Assembly: GCA_000212915.1 (NCBI GenBank)
Contig: CM001167.1
Span: forward strand, 62,001-126,000
DNA length: 64,000 nt
Direction of reading: 5' to 3'
Origin: Bacteroides coprosuis DSM 18011
GTDB lineage: Bacteria > Bacteroidota > Bacteroidia > Bacteroidales > Bacteroidaceae
Shown: in pieces, positions 44,281 to 52,351 of the stretch
Layout: each line of letters opens with the position of its first letter
Position numbering within the stretch: the stretch's first letter is position 1
Notes under the pieces: model-generated
Databases searched by the model: none
Told to the model about the DNA's origin: nothing
What the model saw: only the letters and a program-made list of their open reading frames with translations
Translations under genes and position numbers: made by a program

Positions 44281-45108
44281 CTATTTGTTGCCGTTCTGGT
44301 TGTAGTAGCCGTTAGGCTTCTGATAGCCGTTGAAAGGCGGTCTTTGATTGCCGTTAGGCTGTTGTGGCTGCTGTCCTCCTTGCTGAGAAGGTATCTGCTC
44401 ATGCTGCTTCCCTTCATTCTGCTTGCCATCGGCTTCACCTTGGGGAGAAGGGCTGTCAGCAGACTGCGGGGAATTGTTTTCAGGAGGTGATGGTGACTTG
44501 TTGCCATCTGCTCCAGACTTACCCACATTGCCACTATCATTAGATTGTGGTGATTGGTGCGACACATTGCCAGTTGTCTGAGGATTGTTGCCCTCGGCAG
44601 AGTCATTGGATTTGTCATCGGCAGAAGCAGAACCTTCCTTGTCCTTCTTCTTGTCATCAGGATCCTCAGTGATGATGACCTTGGAGGCAGGAACTTCCGC
44701 ATGGATGATTGCCGTACTGTCGTTATTGCGCTTTAAGGCAAAGGCATTCGACACGAACTTGGCATCAACATACCAGCCTGAGAGACAATGAAGGGTGTAG
44801 ATGCGGTTATCTTCCACTTCCTGAGAAGAGAAAATGCCCACAGCCTCCATAGCATCCAACAGCTTTGGAACCGTCTTGCGGTCTTTGTCCCAGAGTTTGG
44901 CAAGTTGGGTATTGTCAACCATAACTTGACCTGCCAAGATTTCTACTTGCTTGGTCTTGCTGATTTGCACAAGTTTTGGAACTGGCTCGGCAAGATCCAC
45001 AAGCGACATGAAGCATTCCATACGGTCAATCTTGTACTTCTTGCTTCGAAGATGCTTCAACTGCTCTTCAGAGAAAGTGAAGCAACGATGTAATTTTTTA
45101 TCGTCCAT
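44281..45108 (-). CDS. Island protein with helix-turn-helix-like N-terminus and low-complexity tail
   Basis: 275 residues. About 150 N-terminal residues look folded (LHRCFTFSEEQLKHLRSKKY, LAKLWDKDRKTVPKLLDAME), with a helix-turn-helix-like segment that suggests DNA binding. From about residue 150 onward the protein is Asp/Ser/Asn/Gln/Pro-rich low-complexity sequence ending NGYYNQNGNK. I recognise the arrangement as common beside mobilization genes of Bacteroides mobile units but no named family. It could regulate the island or assist replication or transfer. Confidence 0.7.
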   Translation of the reverse strand: MDDKKLHRCFTFSEEQLKHLRSKKYKIDRMECFMSLVDLAEPVPKLVQISKTKQVEILAGQVMVDNTQLAKLWDKDRKTVPKLLDAMEAVGIFSSQEVEDNRIYTLHCLSGWYVDAKFVSNAFALKRNNDSTAIIHAEVPASKVIITEDPDDKKKDKEGSASADDKSNDSAEGNNPQTTGNVSHQSPQSNDSGNVGKSGADGNKSPSPPENNSPQSADSPSPQGEADGKQNEGKQHEQIPSQQGGQQPQQPNGNQRPPFNGYQKPNGYYNQNGNK

Positions 45109-45175
45109 AGTCTATGATATTATTGAAATGTAACCGAATAAAGGGAAAAGGAATATGCCATCAAAAAGAAGAGAA

Positions 45176-46426
45176 TCACTGGATAAGTTCAACCAGGGAT
45201 TTCTTCATGTCATCATCAATGACTCGGTATCGGGCAAAAGCAACGCTGCCTTTGGCATGACCAGACATAGAAGCAACCAAATCAGGGTCTTTGACCATGC
45301 GGTAAAGATTACCGATAAAAGTCCTTCGTGCAAGATGAGAGGTAGCCACATCTGAGATTGGCTTCTTCTCTTCAAGCCGTGTCTTAGGGTTAATCACAGT
45401 GACAACACGATTTACCTTGGCACGCTTCAAGATTCTACGGATAGCATCGTTGAACTTGAAGTTATAATGCTTGGGGAAGATTGGTTCATCATCACCATGG
45501 TCATGGCCATCAAGGATAGCCATAGCCTTGGGGATAAGAGGAACCCTTACAACGTCACCTAACTTGCCCTTGGTCTTGATGGGGATATATTCCAGAACAC
45601 CGTCAATAATGTTCTTGGGGGTGAAGGTCACAAGATCACTATGACGGCATCCGACCATACACTGAAACACGAACATATCACGATACTCAGCAAGTTCTGC
45701 ATCATCCGTTAGGTCTGCATCCAGAACTTGGTCACGCTCCTGAATGGTCAGGAAATATGGAGTGCCATAGAGTGCCTTGGGCATGTCATAGCCAAAGAAG
45801 GGGTCATTGTTTGTGACTCCCTGCTTTCGTACCCAGTTGCAGACGGTACGCATCAAGGTCATGTTAGTGACGATGGTATTCATAGATATGTCATAGTCAG
45901 AAGACAGGAAATCCGCAAACACACGAAGATCATCGGCAGTCATGCTGTCAATGTTCATCGGGTGTTTGTGTTCATCCTCAAAACGAGTAACCTTGTCAAT
46001 CAGGCATCGGGTGTTGCACTCCTGATGCTTGCCGAAATGCTTGTTCTGAAGGTACCTCTCTGCCCAGATGACAAAGGATTTGCTTACCGCCATGCCACTG
46101 CCCATGCAATAGGCATTGGGGTGGTGATAGGCAAATATCAGTCGTCTTAGCCAGTCGGAGTTTGCTCCGATATAGTATTCCCTGGTTATGATACCTGTAA
46201 TCTCCTTGACCTGTGAGTCAAAGAGGTTTCTGGTATCGTCATCCACAAGATTGACACGGCTCTTGTAGCCCTGTCGTTCTTGGCTCCAGTGATTGGGATT
46301 GATCTGAAGTTCGCTTGCGCACTTGACATCAAGCCCTTTGTCACGGACACGGAAGTACACCGAAGCACGGCTGTCAAGGTCGTTCTTCGATGTATCTTTC
46401 TGACGTATGTAAGCGGTAACTCTCAT
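45176..46426 (-). CDS. Tyrosine recombinase 1 (site-specific integrase)
   Basis: 416 residues from the ATG at 46426. An N-terminal arm-binding domain (MRVTAYIRQKDTSKND) and SAM-like core-binding domain precede the catalytic domain. Catalytic residues are visible: Arg in QCMVGCRHSDLV, HLARRTFIGNLY (HxxR), SGHAKGSVAFARY (His and the Tyr nucleophile). It is distinct in sequence from the two tandem recombinases on the right. A 107-residue protein and an HTH protein sit directly upstream on the same strand. Confidence 0.92.
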   Translation of the reverse strand: MRVTAYIRQKDTSKNDLDSRASVYFRVRDKGLDVKCASELQINPNHWSQERQGYKSRVNLVDDDTRNLFDSQVKEITGIITREYYIGANSDWLRRLIFAYHHPNAYCMGSGMAVSKSFVIWAERYLQNKHFGKHQECNTRCLIDKVTRFEDEHKHPMNIDSMTADDLRVFADFLSSDYDISMNTIVTNMTLMRTVCNWVRKQGVTNNDPFFGYDMPKALYGTPYFLTIQERDQVLDADLTDDAELAEYRDMFVFQCMVGCRHSDLVTFTPKNIIDGVLEYIPIKTKGKLGDVVRVPLIPKAMAILDGHDHGDDEPIFPKHYNFKFNDAIRRILKRAKVNRVVTVINPKTRLEEKKPISDVATSHLARRTFIGNLYRMVKDPDLVASMSGHAKGSVAFARYRVIDDDMKKSLVELIQ

Positions 46427-46463
46427 TGATATGTCTATGATATGACAAAAGGGAAAGAAGAAA

Positions 46464-46787
46464 CTATCTGCGGAAATGCAGGTGACGATGCTCGGGATAG
46501 TCCGAAGCAATGTCCTTCAGCTGCTGTTCAAGTCGCTCGTTCTGGTATGGAGTGAGCGCATGGATAGCCTTGATGCAGACACTCTGCACAAGCAGGGTTC
46601 GTCTGCCGATAGTGTTTTCTTGGTCAATGCCCTTGTTGGCATGTGAAATCTCGCACAGTTCATTGAAGGCATCCTTCATACTGTGATAGCCTGTGCCATC
46701 CTTGGCATAGGTAACGGCAAGGCTGGCTACCTGAGCCAGTTTGTCGTTGTACTGCTGTTGATTGAAATCCTGATTCATAATACTCAT
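46464..46787 (-). CDS. Small island protein of unknown function
   Basis: 107-residue helical, polar protein (MSIMNQDFNQQQYNDKLAQV). No domain recognised. It lies 3 bases downstream of the HTH gene and 37 bases upstream of recombinase 1, so the three are probably an operon and it may assist excision or its control. Confidence 0.65.
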   Translation of the reverse strand: MSIMNQDFNQQQYNDKLAQVASLAVTYAKDGTGYHSMKDAFNELCEISHANKGIDQENTIGRRTLLVQSVCIKAIHALTPYQNERLEQQLKDIASDYPEHRHLHFRR

Positions 46788-46790
46788 TGA

Positions 46791-47111
46791 TTAGTGGTTG
46801 GCAAGTTCATTCAGCTTCTGGGCTGCTGCCTCCTTGGTCTCAGCCTCAGACATGCTGCGGTTCTGACGCATCCACTTCAGAAGTTCAGCCTTCTCAAAGT
46901 AGATGAGTTTGCCGTTTGGACGGAAGAAAGGAAGCTCATGACGATGGGTCATCTTGTAGAGACTGCTCTTTGATATACCCATGAAAAGGGCTGCTTCTTC
47001 AAGTGTCAATACCTCCTTGGCTGCGCTGAGAGTGTTCTCCAGAACCTCGATGCGATGCTCAAATGACTCTACCTTCAAAAGAAGAGTCTCGTTGTCAATA
47101 GTCTTATTCAT
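46791..47111 (-). CDS. Excisionase-like helix-turn-helix protein
   Basis: 106-residue DNA-binding protein. A heptad-like N-terminal helix (KVESFEHRIEVLENTLSAAK) precedes a winged-helix domain of the HTH_17/excisionase type: LTLEEAALFMGISKSSLYKM, then LPFFRPNGKLIYFEKAELLK. This is the normal form of directionality factors in Bacteroides mobile elements. It is first in an apparent operon with the 107-residue protein and recombinase 1. Three GTTATCCTG-type motifs lie just upstream and are candidate binding sites. Confidence 0.85.
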   Translation of the reverse strand: MNKTIDNETLLLKVESFEHRIEVLENTLSAAKEVLTLEEAALFMGISKSSLYKMTHRHELPFFRPNGKLIYFEKAELLKWMRQNRSMSEAETKEAAAQKLNELANH

Positions 47112-47134
47112 AATCTTGATATTTAGTTGTTTAC

Positions 47135-47277
47135 GTTATCCTGAATGCTTGGTTTTGAGATAGCAAGCCCCTAAGGGTAGCGGAAACCACTACCTTGAAT
47201 CAGGGCACTGCTTTTGATGAAATGAAACTGGTTGTTATCCTGAATCGGCTCGTTAGCCGTTATTCGTTATCCTGTAT
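47135..47277. repeat. Iterated GTTATCCTG(A/T)AT motifs and a hairpin
   Basis: GTTATCCTGAAT occurs at 47135-47146 and 47234-47245, and GTTATCCTGTAT at 47266-47277, all in the same orientation. A hairpin (AAGGGTAG 47173-47180, CTACCTT 47190-47196) lies between the first two. They sit between the excisionase-like gene and recombinase 2, where recombination or regulatory proteins would bind. Confidence 0.55.
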
Positions 47278-48522
47278 ATCTATGACCTTGCGAGGGTGCG
47301 TGTTGGTCGCTGCCGTTCGCTTGGTTCGTGGAATCTTCTTGTTCTCGGTGTGTGGCTTGCGACTCCTGAATACCGTCTTGGTATTGGAGATAGCCTTGAC
47401 CTTTTCCTCAGTCAGCACGTCTGCATAGACTGCGGTTGATTTGAGCGACTTGTGACCCATGAGTTTCTTGGTGGTCTCGATGTCACCAGTAGCCGCTTGG
47501 ATCAATGTGCCAAAGGTATGTCGGGAGGTATGGAAGGAGATTGTCTTCGTGATACCTACCTTCTTGGCTATTCGTTTGAGAGCTGCATCCACATTGGCAT
47601 GGGCAGGAAGGTGGAAAACCTTGTCATCCTTCTTGGGTGGCATCCATGCTTCTGCGGTTGAGCAGATTGGGACGGCATTGAGTTCCTTGGTCTTCTTCTG
47701 GACGATTACAAGTGTGTTCGTTACCTCGTTCCTCATGATGTTTGACCATCGCAAAGCCCTTATGTCGCTGATGCGTAGTCCTGTAAGGCAAGCGAAGCCA
47801 AATGCCAACTGGGTTTCCCTGACTCCGTTAGTCTCTTCGGATGCCATGAAGAGTTTGAGTTCATCGGGTGTAAGGTACAGCTTGTGACCAGACTTTGGCT
47901 TGGAGATTGTGTCTTCCTTCTCCAACTGATAGAAGGGGTTTGCCTTCAACTTGCCAGTCTTGACTGCCTTGTTGAATACTGCGACAATGCGTTGCTGCAT
48001 GTTCCGCAAACTGGCATTACTCAACGGCTTTGCCTTGACTCTCACATACTTCTGAGGTACATAGTCATTCTTCAGCCAAAGAAAGAATGCCTTGAACCAT
48101 GTCTTATCGAACTTCATCAGAGTGATGTGCGGTCTGCGTTTGGCTTTCAGAAACTCCTTCATGCGTTCTTGAAGGTATTGAGTCTGCTCGACAGTCCTCT
48201 TGGAATATTCGGGATTGCCGTCCATCCACTCCATGTAAGTCTGGATCCAGTCAATGACTTCGGGTGAGTCATCGTTGGGAATGTCGGGTACAACCATCAA
48301 GTGACCTTTCTCGGGAATGGTCTCGGGATGAAGGACGCGCTCGGCACGAATCTCCTGCGCACGTTTCAAGGTAGCCTCGTTGCGTTCCTTTGTCTCTTGG
48401 TTAATCTCAGGGATTAGGTAGAGGGAAAGGAACTCAAACTTGCGCTTGCCATTCTCATAGATGTCAAGATACAGGCTCTTGTTGTCGTTTTCAAGGTCTT
48501 TTTGTCGAAGTGTGATGGTCAT
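47260..48522 (-). CDS. Tyrosine recombinase 2 (tandem pair, downstream member)
   Basis: 420-residue integrase. The N-terminal arm domain (SLYLDIYENGKRKFEFLSLY) is clearly related to that of recombinase 3. The catalytic domain has Arg in ACLTGLRISDIRALRW, HTSRHTFGTLIQAATGD (HxxR), LMGHKSLKSTAVYADV with the Tyr nucleophile, and a basic C-terminal tail. It lies about 125 bases after recombinase 3 on the same strand, separated by a cluster of hairpins. Tandem recombinases of this sort are known from other Bacteroides elements. Confidence 0.92.
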   Translation of the reverse strand: MTITLRQKDLENDNKSLYLDIYENGKRKFEFLSLYLIPEINQETKERNEATLKRAQEIRAERVLHPETIPEKGHLMVVPDIPNDDSPEVIDWIQTYMEWMDGNPEYSKRTVEQTQYLQERMKEFLKAKRRPHITLMKFDKTWFKAFFLWLKNDYVPQKYVRVKAKPLSNASLRNMQQRIVAVFNKAVKTGKLKANPFYQLEKEDTISKPKSGHKLYLTPDELKLFMASEETNGVRETQLAFGFACLTGLRISDIRALRWSNIMRNEVTNTLVIVQKKTKELNAVPICSTAEAWMPPKKDDKVFHLPAHANVDAALKRIAKKVGITKTISFHTSRHTFGTLIQAATGDIETTKKLMGHKSLKSTAVYADVLTEEKVKAISNTKTVFRSRKPHTENKKIPRTKRTAATNTHPRKVIDIQDNE

Positions 48523-48554
48523 ATCAATGATTGTTATAATTGGTTATACCACTG

Positions 48555-48641
48555 GGGTGAAACACCACCCTGGTTTATCAAAGGGGGTGATTTCAAGTCA
48601 CCTCCCTTAACTCTTTGAAGGGGGGGGTACTTTCAAAGTAC
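48555..48641. other. Cluster of hairpins between tandem recombinase genes
   Basis: Three stems follow each other: GGTG/CACC (48556-48566), AAGGGGGTGA with TCACCTCCCTT (48581-48608), and GTACTTT/AAAGTAC around a single C (48627-48641). A run of eight G (48620-48627) adjoins the last. They may terminate or regulate transcription between recombinases 3 and 2. Confidence 0.55.
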
Positions 48642-48646
48642 ATCCT

Positions 48647-49819
48647 TTACTTGAACATTCCATCAATGAGGTTGATGGCTTCCTCCTTCTTCTTATCTAC
48701 GATTTTCGCATAGATTTCAGTGGTCTGAATGTTGGTGTGACCCATCAACTTGCTTGTGGTGAACAGGTCTGCGCCAAGTGTCAGCATCATTGTGCCGAAG
48801 GTGTGACGTGAACAGTGGAAACTGATGTGCTTCTCTACACCTGCTGCCTCTGCCCATTTGCGAAGGGCTCTGCCTATGACGGTCTGAGTAGTTGGTATAT
48901 CAAAGAAGGGAGTTGTTATTCCCTTTGGTTTTGGTAACCAACGCTTTGCCTCTTCAGAGAGTGGGATGATGACAGGCTTCTCCGTCTTCTGCATTTCCAT
49001 GTCAATATACTCGCCCTTGCCGTCAGGAGTCTTGAAAATGTGAATCGGTGCAAGTTTGTACATATCACTGAGTCGCAATCCAGTGAAACAAGCAAAGATG
49101 AAGGCTTGCTTGACCTCTGGGCGGTAACTGTCGGTTGCCATGAGGGCTTTAAGTTCCTCAATGGTAAGGTATTCCTTCTTGCCATCCTTTGGCTGAATGC
49201 GCTCCTTGGCATCCAGTTCCTTCATTGGATTGTTTCGGATAATACCTTGACGGACAGCATTGTTGAGAGTAGTCGAGAACATGCCGAGGTAACGGCTTGC
49301 CGTGTTCTGGCTGATAGGTCTTGGCTCAATGTACTTGCAGTGTGAGTTTGGGAAGGTGCGAAGGAACTTCACATACCCACGGCAGAAATCAGCATTGACC
49401 TCTTCAAGGGTGATGAAGGTCTGATTGGACTCTTCAAGATATTTCTCCACGGTGTGAAGCATTTCAACACGACAATGGAGGGTTGACTTCTTGGTGCTGA
49501 CTCCACCTTCACAATACTTCTTGATCCATCCTGTCAAGAGTTGTGAACCCTGCTTGACGGTTTCCCAGTCTTGCACTCCGTGACCATGGAGAGCCTTGAT
49601 GCGCTCTGCCTTGATACGTTCTGCGAGTGCCATCGTTTCCTTGTTCTGCTCCTTGCAGAGTGGATTGACCTCAGGAATGATATAGAGTTTCAGATACTCA
49701 TACTTTCTGACTCCCTTCCAGTAGATGTCAAGATAGATACTCTTGTTGCCATCTGCGAGAGGTTTGAGACGAATCTTAATCGGCTCCTTCAGTTTGACTT
49801 GTTTCTTTGGTCTTGCCAT
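48647..49819 (-). CDS. Tyrosine recombinase 3 (tandem pair, upstream member)
   Basis: 390-residue integrase next to the right end of the island. The arm domain has KSIYLDIYWKGVRKYEYLKL, parallel to recombinase 2. The catalytic domain has ACFTGLRLSDMYKL (Arg), HCSRHTFGTMMLTLGAD (HxxR) and LMGHTNIQTTEIYAKI with the Tyr nucleophile. Being nearest the island end it is a good candidate for the integrase acting on the att sites. A -7 box lies 137 bases upstream. Confidence 0.92.
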   Translation of the reverse strand: MARPKKQVKLKEPIKIRLKPLADGNKSIYLDIYWKGVRKYEYLKLYIIPEVNPLCKEQNKETMALAERIKAERIKALHGHGVQDWETVKQGSQLLTGWIKKYCEGGVSTKKSTLHCRVEMLHTVEKYLEESNQTFITLEEVNADFCRGYVKFLRTFPNSHCKYIEPRPISQNTASRYLGMFSTTLNNAVRQGIIRNNPMKELDAKERIQPKDGKKEYLTIEELKALMATDSYRPEVKQAFIFACFTGLRLSDMYKLAPIHIFKTPDGKGEYIDMEMQKTEKPVIIPLSEEAKRWLPKPKGITTPFFDIPTTQTVIGRALRKWAEAAGVEKHISFHCSRHTFGTMMLTLGADLFTTSKLMGHTNIQTTEIYAKIVDKKKEEAINLIDGMFK

Positions 49820-49955
49820 GCTTGTTTATATTTTATTTTGGTAATTTACTCCCGAAAGAAGGGAAAATGAATTTTGCAGAGGGTCTGCGAGGGTTGGGCT
49901 TTTCGGATGCTGATATATCGTTTCTGCATCGTGATTATGCCTTTGAAAGCATGTG

Positions 49956-49963
49956 CAAAGATA
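49956..49963 (-). promoter_or_regulatory. -7 promoter box for recombinase 3
   Basis: TATCTTTG on the minus strand, 137 bases ahead of the recombinase 3 start. The 49820-50154 stretch shows no convincing gene; its open frames overlap this promoter. Confidence 0.5.
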
Positions 49964-49983
49964 TGAAAATCAAGCCATATATG

Positions 49984-50006
49984 AGAAACAAATCAGAAAC
50001 AAAAAT
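49984..50006 (+). repeat. Candidate right attachment repeat
   Basis: AGAAACAAA, TCA, GAAACAAAAAT; direct repeat of 39852-39874 with three central differences. It lies about 165 bases beyond recombinase 3. Confidence 0.35.
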
Positions 50007-50154
50007 CATTTTATTATATCTTTTTAAGAGTCGGTTGAGCAAGAATCGGAAAAATCAAAAAATCGCTTATTCGCTTGATACTAAGCACTTTATTTGTCAC
50101 TTCCTTTCTTATCCTTTCCAACCAATTTTGGAGGACTAAGATATTTTTCACATC

Positions 50155-50227
50155 CTAGTCAAGAGATCATCATGTCGGTGTCATGATGTTCTCTTGACTA
50201 AGGCAAACCTTTATCATATCGGTGTCA
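50155..50227. repeat. Dispersed intergenic repeat, copy 3 (degenerate)
   Basis: ATGTCGGTGTCA (50172-50183) and ATATCGGTGTCA (50216-50227) lie 44 bp apart, twice the 22-bp spacing of copies 1 and 2. The spacer GAGAACA seen in copy 2 is shared on the opposite strand. The middle motif is decayed. A separate long hairpin (CTAGTCAAGAGA... 50155-50174 with 50182-50200, one mismatch) is centred on the first motif. Confidence 0.65.
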
Positions 50228-50275
50228 TATCAGATACCTTTATAAACATAAAGCATACCCCAAACGACATAAAAA

Positions 50276-50300
50276 AAGCCCACCTACATGAGATGGGCTT
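50276..50300 (-). terminator. Terminator of the lipoprotein gene at 50321
   Basis: AAGCCCA (50276-50282) and TGGGCTT (50294-50300); on the minus strand a T-run follows. Confidence 0.8.
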
Positions 50301-50320
50301 CCATTTTATTATTATGAAAA

Positions 50321-51061
50321 TTAATGCTTGTTCATATTTAAACCTAGTTCAAACTCTTCTGTTTTCCCAAATAAATCATCTACTTGCTCAAAAATAGATT
50401 TAATATCAGGTTGTAAGCTCTCTGGTATGACACCTGATTCTAAAATATTTGGAACCATCTTCATATACTTCTTAACAAACTCTAAATCTACATAGCATTC
50501 TAGTTCTGTATCATTTTTATCTAAATCATAAGAGATCACAAAAGGTTCTTTCATATATTTTGTCATCATTTCGATAGACATCTCATCTGTTACCTTAGCT
50601 TCTTTAATAATAGCATCGGCATGCAACTGTACTGATAACTTTTCTTTAGGAAGAACTTTATAAGTAGCTAATCCTTTTACAGATTCTGTAAATTCTGTAG
50701 CTTGTTGATCTTTATAGGAAGCTGTAATATGACCATCTTTATGAAAAGTAACAGTCTCTATAACACCTTTCAACATAGGGCTACCAAACATCTGAGCTAA
50801 ACTAATCAAATTGCTTATTTCCATATCTTGCTCTTCCTCAGTAACACCAGGAATAACAGGCAAAACAATTTTAAAATCTTTTACCCCCTCTTTGGCTTCC
50901 CATTCAAAAATCAAAGGTGAAGTTGAATCTAAATTCCAGGTTCCAACAAGCTTACTAGTTTCTTCTTCTGGATTTTTATTATCATCATCGTCACTACTAC
51001 ATGCCGAGAACAATCCGATTACGCCAAATAGCATTAAAAGTGTAAATAAATTTTTCTTCAT
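50321..51061 (-). CDS. Lipocalin-like lipoprotein of unknown function
   Basis: 246-residue predicted lipoprotein (signal LFTLLMLFGVIGLFSACSS with lipobox FSAC). An acidic SSDDDDNKNPEEE linker follows, and then the segment KLVGTWNLDS, typical of lipocalin-like and DUF4925-type Bacteroidetes lipoproteins. The rest is beta-rich with VETVTFHKDGHITASYKD. The acidic stretch after the Cys resembles the Bacteroidetes lipoprotein export signal for surface exposure. It is monocistronic and flanks the right end of the island. Function unknown. Confidence 0.78.
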   Translation of the reverse strand: MKKNLFTLLMLFGVIGLFSACSSDDDDNKNPEEETSKLVGTWNLDSTSPLIFEWEAKEGVKDFKIVLPVIPGVTEEEQDMEISNLISLAQMFGSPMLKGVIETVTFHKDGHITASYKDQQATEFTESVKGLATYKVLPKEKLSVQLHADAIIKEAKVTDEMSIEMMTKYMKEPFVISYDLDKNDTELECYVDLEFVKKYMKMVPNILESGVIPESLQPDIKSIFEQVDDLFGKTEEFELGLNMNKH

Positions 51062-51099
51062 TTTATTCTTATTTTAATAATTACAATTTGTATTAAACA

Positions 51100-51107
51100 C
51101 AAAGATA
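51100..51107 (-). promoter_or_regulatory. -7 promoter box for the lipoprotein gene
   Basis: TATCTTTG on the minus strand, 38 bases before the lipoprotein ATG. Confidence 0.65.
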
Positions 51108-51228
51108 GTTAAGATAACACCAGTCAAACAAGGTTTAGAAAGATAAATTGATGTTCTTTTCTTAATAACAGGAGATTTATATAGATTTATTCTAAACAAT
51201 ATGCCTATCTTGGGTCTATATATTTTAT

Positions 51229-51236
51229 TATATTTG
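51229..51236 (+). promoter_or_regulatory. -7 promoter box for aroC
   Basis: TATATTTG lies 38 bases before the aroC ATG. Confidence 0.55.
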
Positions 51237-51274
51237 TAATAAACACATAGTTAAAAACTAATATCGAGCTAAAT

Positions 51275-52351
51275 ATGTTCAACTCATTTGGTAATATATT
51301 GAGATTAACCAGCTTTGGGGAATCTCACGGAAAAGGTATAGGTGGTGTAATCGATGGTTTTCCTGCAGGGATTACTATAGATGAAGAGTTTATACAAAAT
51401 GAGCTCGATCGCCGAAAACCAGGTCAATCTAGATTAACCACAGCACGGAAAGAATCTGATAAAGTTGAGTTTCTATCGGGTATCTTCGAAGGGAAAACAA
51501 CCGGATGCCCTATCGGTTTTATAGTGTGGAACACCAATCAGCATTCCAATGACTACAATAATTTAAAAGAGGTCTTCAGACCCTCTCATGCCGATTTTAC
51601 ATATCACAATAAATATGGAGTAAGAGATCATCGAGGTGGAGGAAGATCTTCAGCTAGAGAAACTGTATCTCGTGTGGTAGCTGGTTCATTAGCAAAACTC
51701 GCATTAAAACAATTGGGCATTGAAATAACAGCTTATACATCTCAAGTAGGTCCTATCAAACTAGATAAATCTTATTCAGAATACGATTTCTCTGAAATTG
51801 AAAAGAATGATGTACGATGTCCTGATCCTCAAAAAGCAGAAGAGATGGATGCTCTTATTTATAAAATCAAAGGAGAAGGTAATACAATTGGAGGTACAGT
51901 ATCTTGTGTTGTAAAAGGTACTCCTATTGGATTGGGTGAACCCGTATTTGGTAAATTGCATGCTGCACTAGGCAATGCTATGCTATCCATAAATGCAGTG
52001 AAAGGGTTTGAGTATGGACAAGGTTTCAGAAACCTAGAACAAACGGGTAAAGAGCAAAATGATATTTTCTTTGAAAACCAAGGCAAAATAGACTTCAAAA
52101 GTAATAATTCGGGTGGCATACAAGGAGGCATCAGTAATGGTCAAGACATTTATTTTCGAGTAGCCTTTAAACCTGTAGCTACTATTTTAATGGAACAAGA
52201 AACGGTAACTGTTGAAGGAAAAGACACCGTATTAAAAGCGAGAGGTAGACACGACTCTTGCGTTCTACCTAGGGCTGTACCTATAGTAGAAGCCATGACA
52301 GCACTCACAATTTTAGACTTTTATTTAATCAATAAAACTACATATCTATGA
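51275..52351 (+). CDS. aroC: Chorismate synthase
   Basis: Converts EPSP to chorismate using reduced FMN, the last step of the shikimate pathway. The 358-residue protein has the three signatures: [19 protein letters not shown] (about residues 13-31), [20 protein letters not shown] (about 112-131), and [19 protein letters not shown] near the C-terminus. The stop overlaps the start of the M20 peptidase gene by four bases (ATGA), so these are cotranscribed despite unrelated functions. Confidence 0.97.
   Translation: MFNSFGNILRLTSFGESHGKGIGGVIDGFPAGITIDEEFIQNELDRRKPGQSRLTTARKESDKVEFLSGIFEGKTTGCPIGFIVWNTNQHSNDYNNLKEVFRPSHADFTYHNKYGVRDHRGGGRSSARETVSRVVAGSLAKLALKQLGIEITAYTSQVGPIKLDKSYSEYDFSEIEKNDVRCPDPQKAEEMDALIYKIKGEGNTIGGTVSCVVKGTPIGLGEPVFGKLHAALGNAMLSINAVKGFEYGQGFRNLEQTGKEQNDIFFENQGKIDFKSNNSGGIQGGISNGQDIYFRVAFKPVATILMEQETVTVEGKDTVLKARGRHDSCVLPRAVPIVEAMTALTILDFYLINKTTYL

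Larger units (their letters stand above)
39852..50006. mobile_element. Integrated mobilizable element (IME) with three tyrosine recombinases
   Basis: Roughly 10 kb inserted between a chromosomal beta-barrel gene and a lipoprotein gene. Left to right: antibiotic-nucleotidyltransferase-like and nucleoside phosphorylase-like cargo, a minus-strand mobilization block (coiled-coil membrane protein, relaxase, MobC-like protein, candidate oriT, accessory protein), a recombinase, two small proteins including an HTH excisionase-like one, and two tandem related recombinases. The mobilization and recombination part is visibly richer in G+C than the flanks. No conjugation or type IV secretion genes are present, so transfer would need a helper. 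The exact ends are uncertain. Confidence 0.85.

Noticed and set aside
44184-44702. Minus-strand frame of 172 codons rich in Arg, Met and Thr
   Set aside because: It is a shifted reading of the low-complexity tail of the 275-residue island protein, whose own frame has a folded N-terminus and better start context.
39852-50006. Island as a prophage or a full conjugative transposon
   Set aside because: No capsid, tail or lysis genes and no type IV secretion genes; only relaxase, accessory and recombinase genes, so a mobilizable element fits best.
49867-50139. Possible 90-residue gene at the right end of the island
   Set aside because: It overlaps the -7 box of recombinase 3 and the candidate right attachment repeat and resembles no family; more likely the integrase regulatory region.
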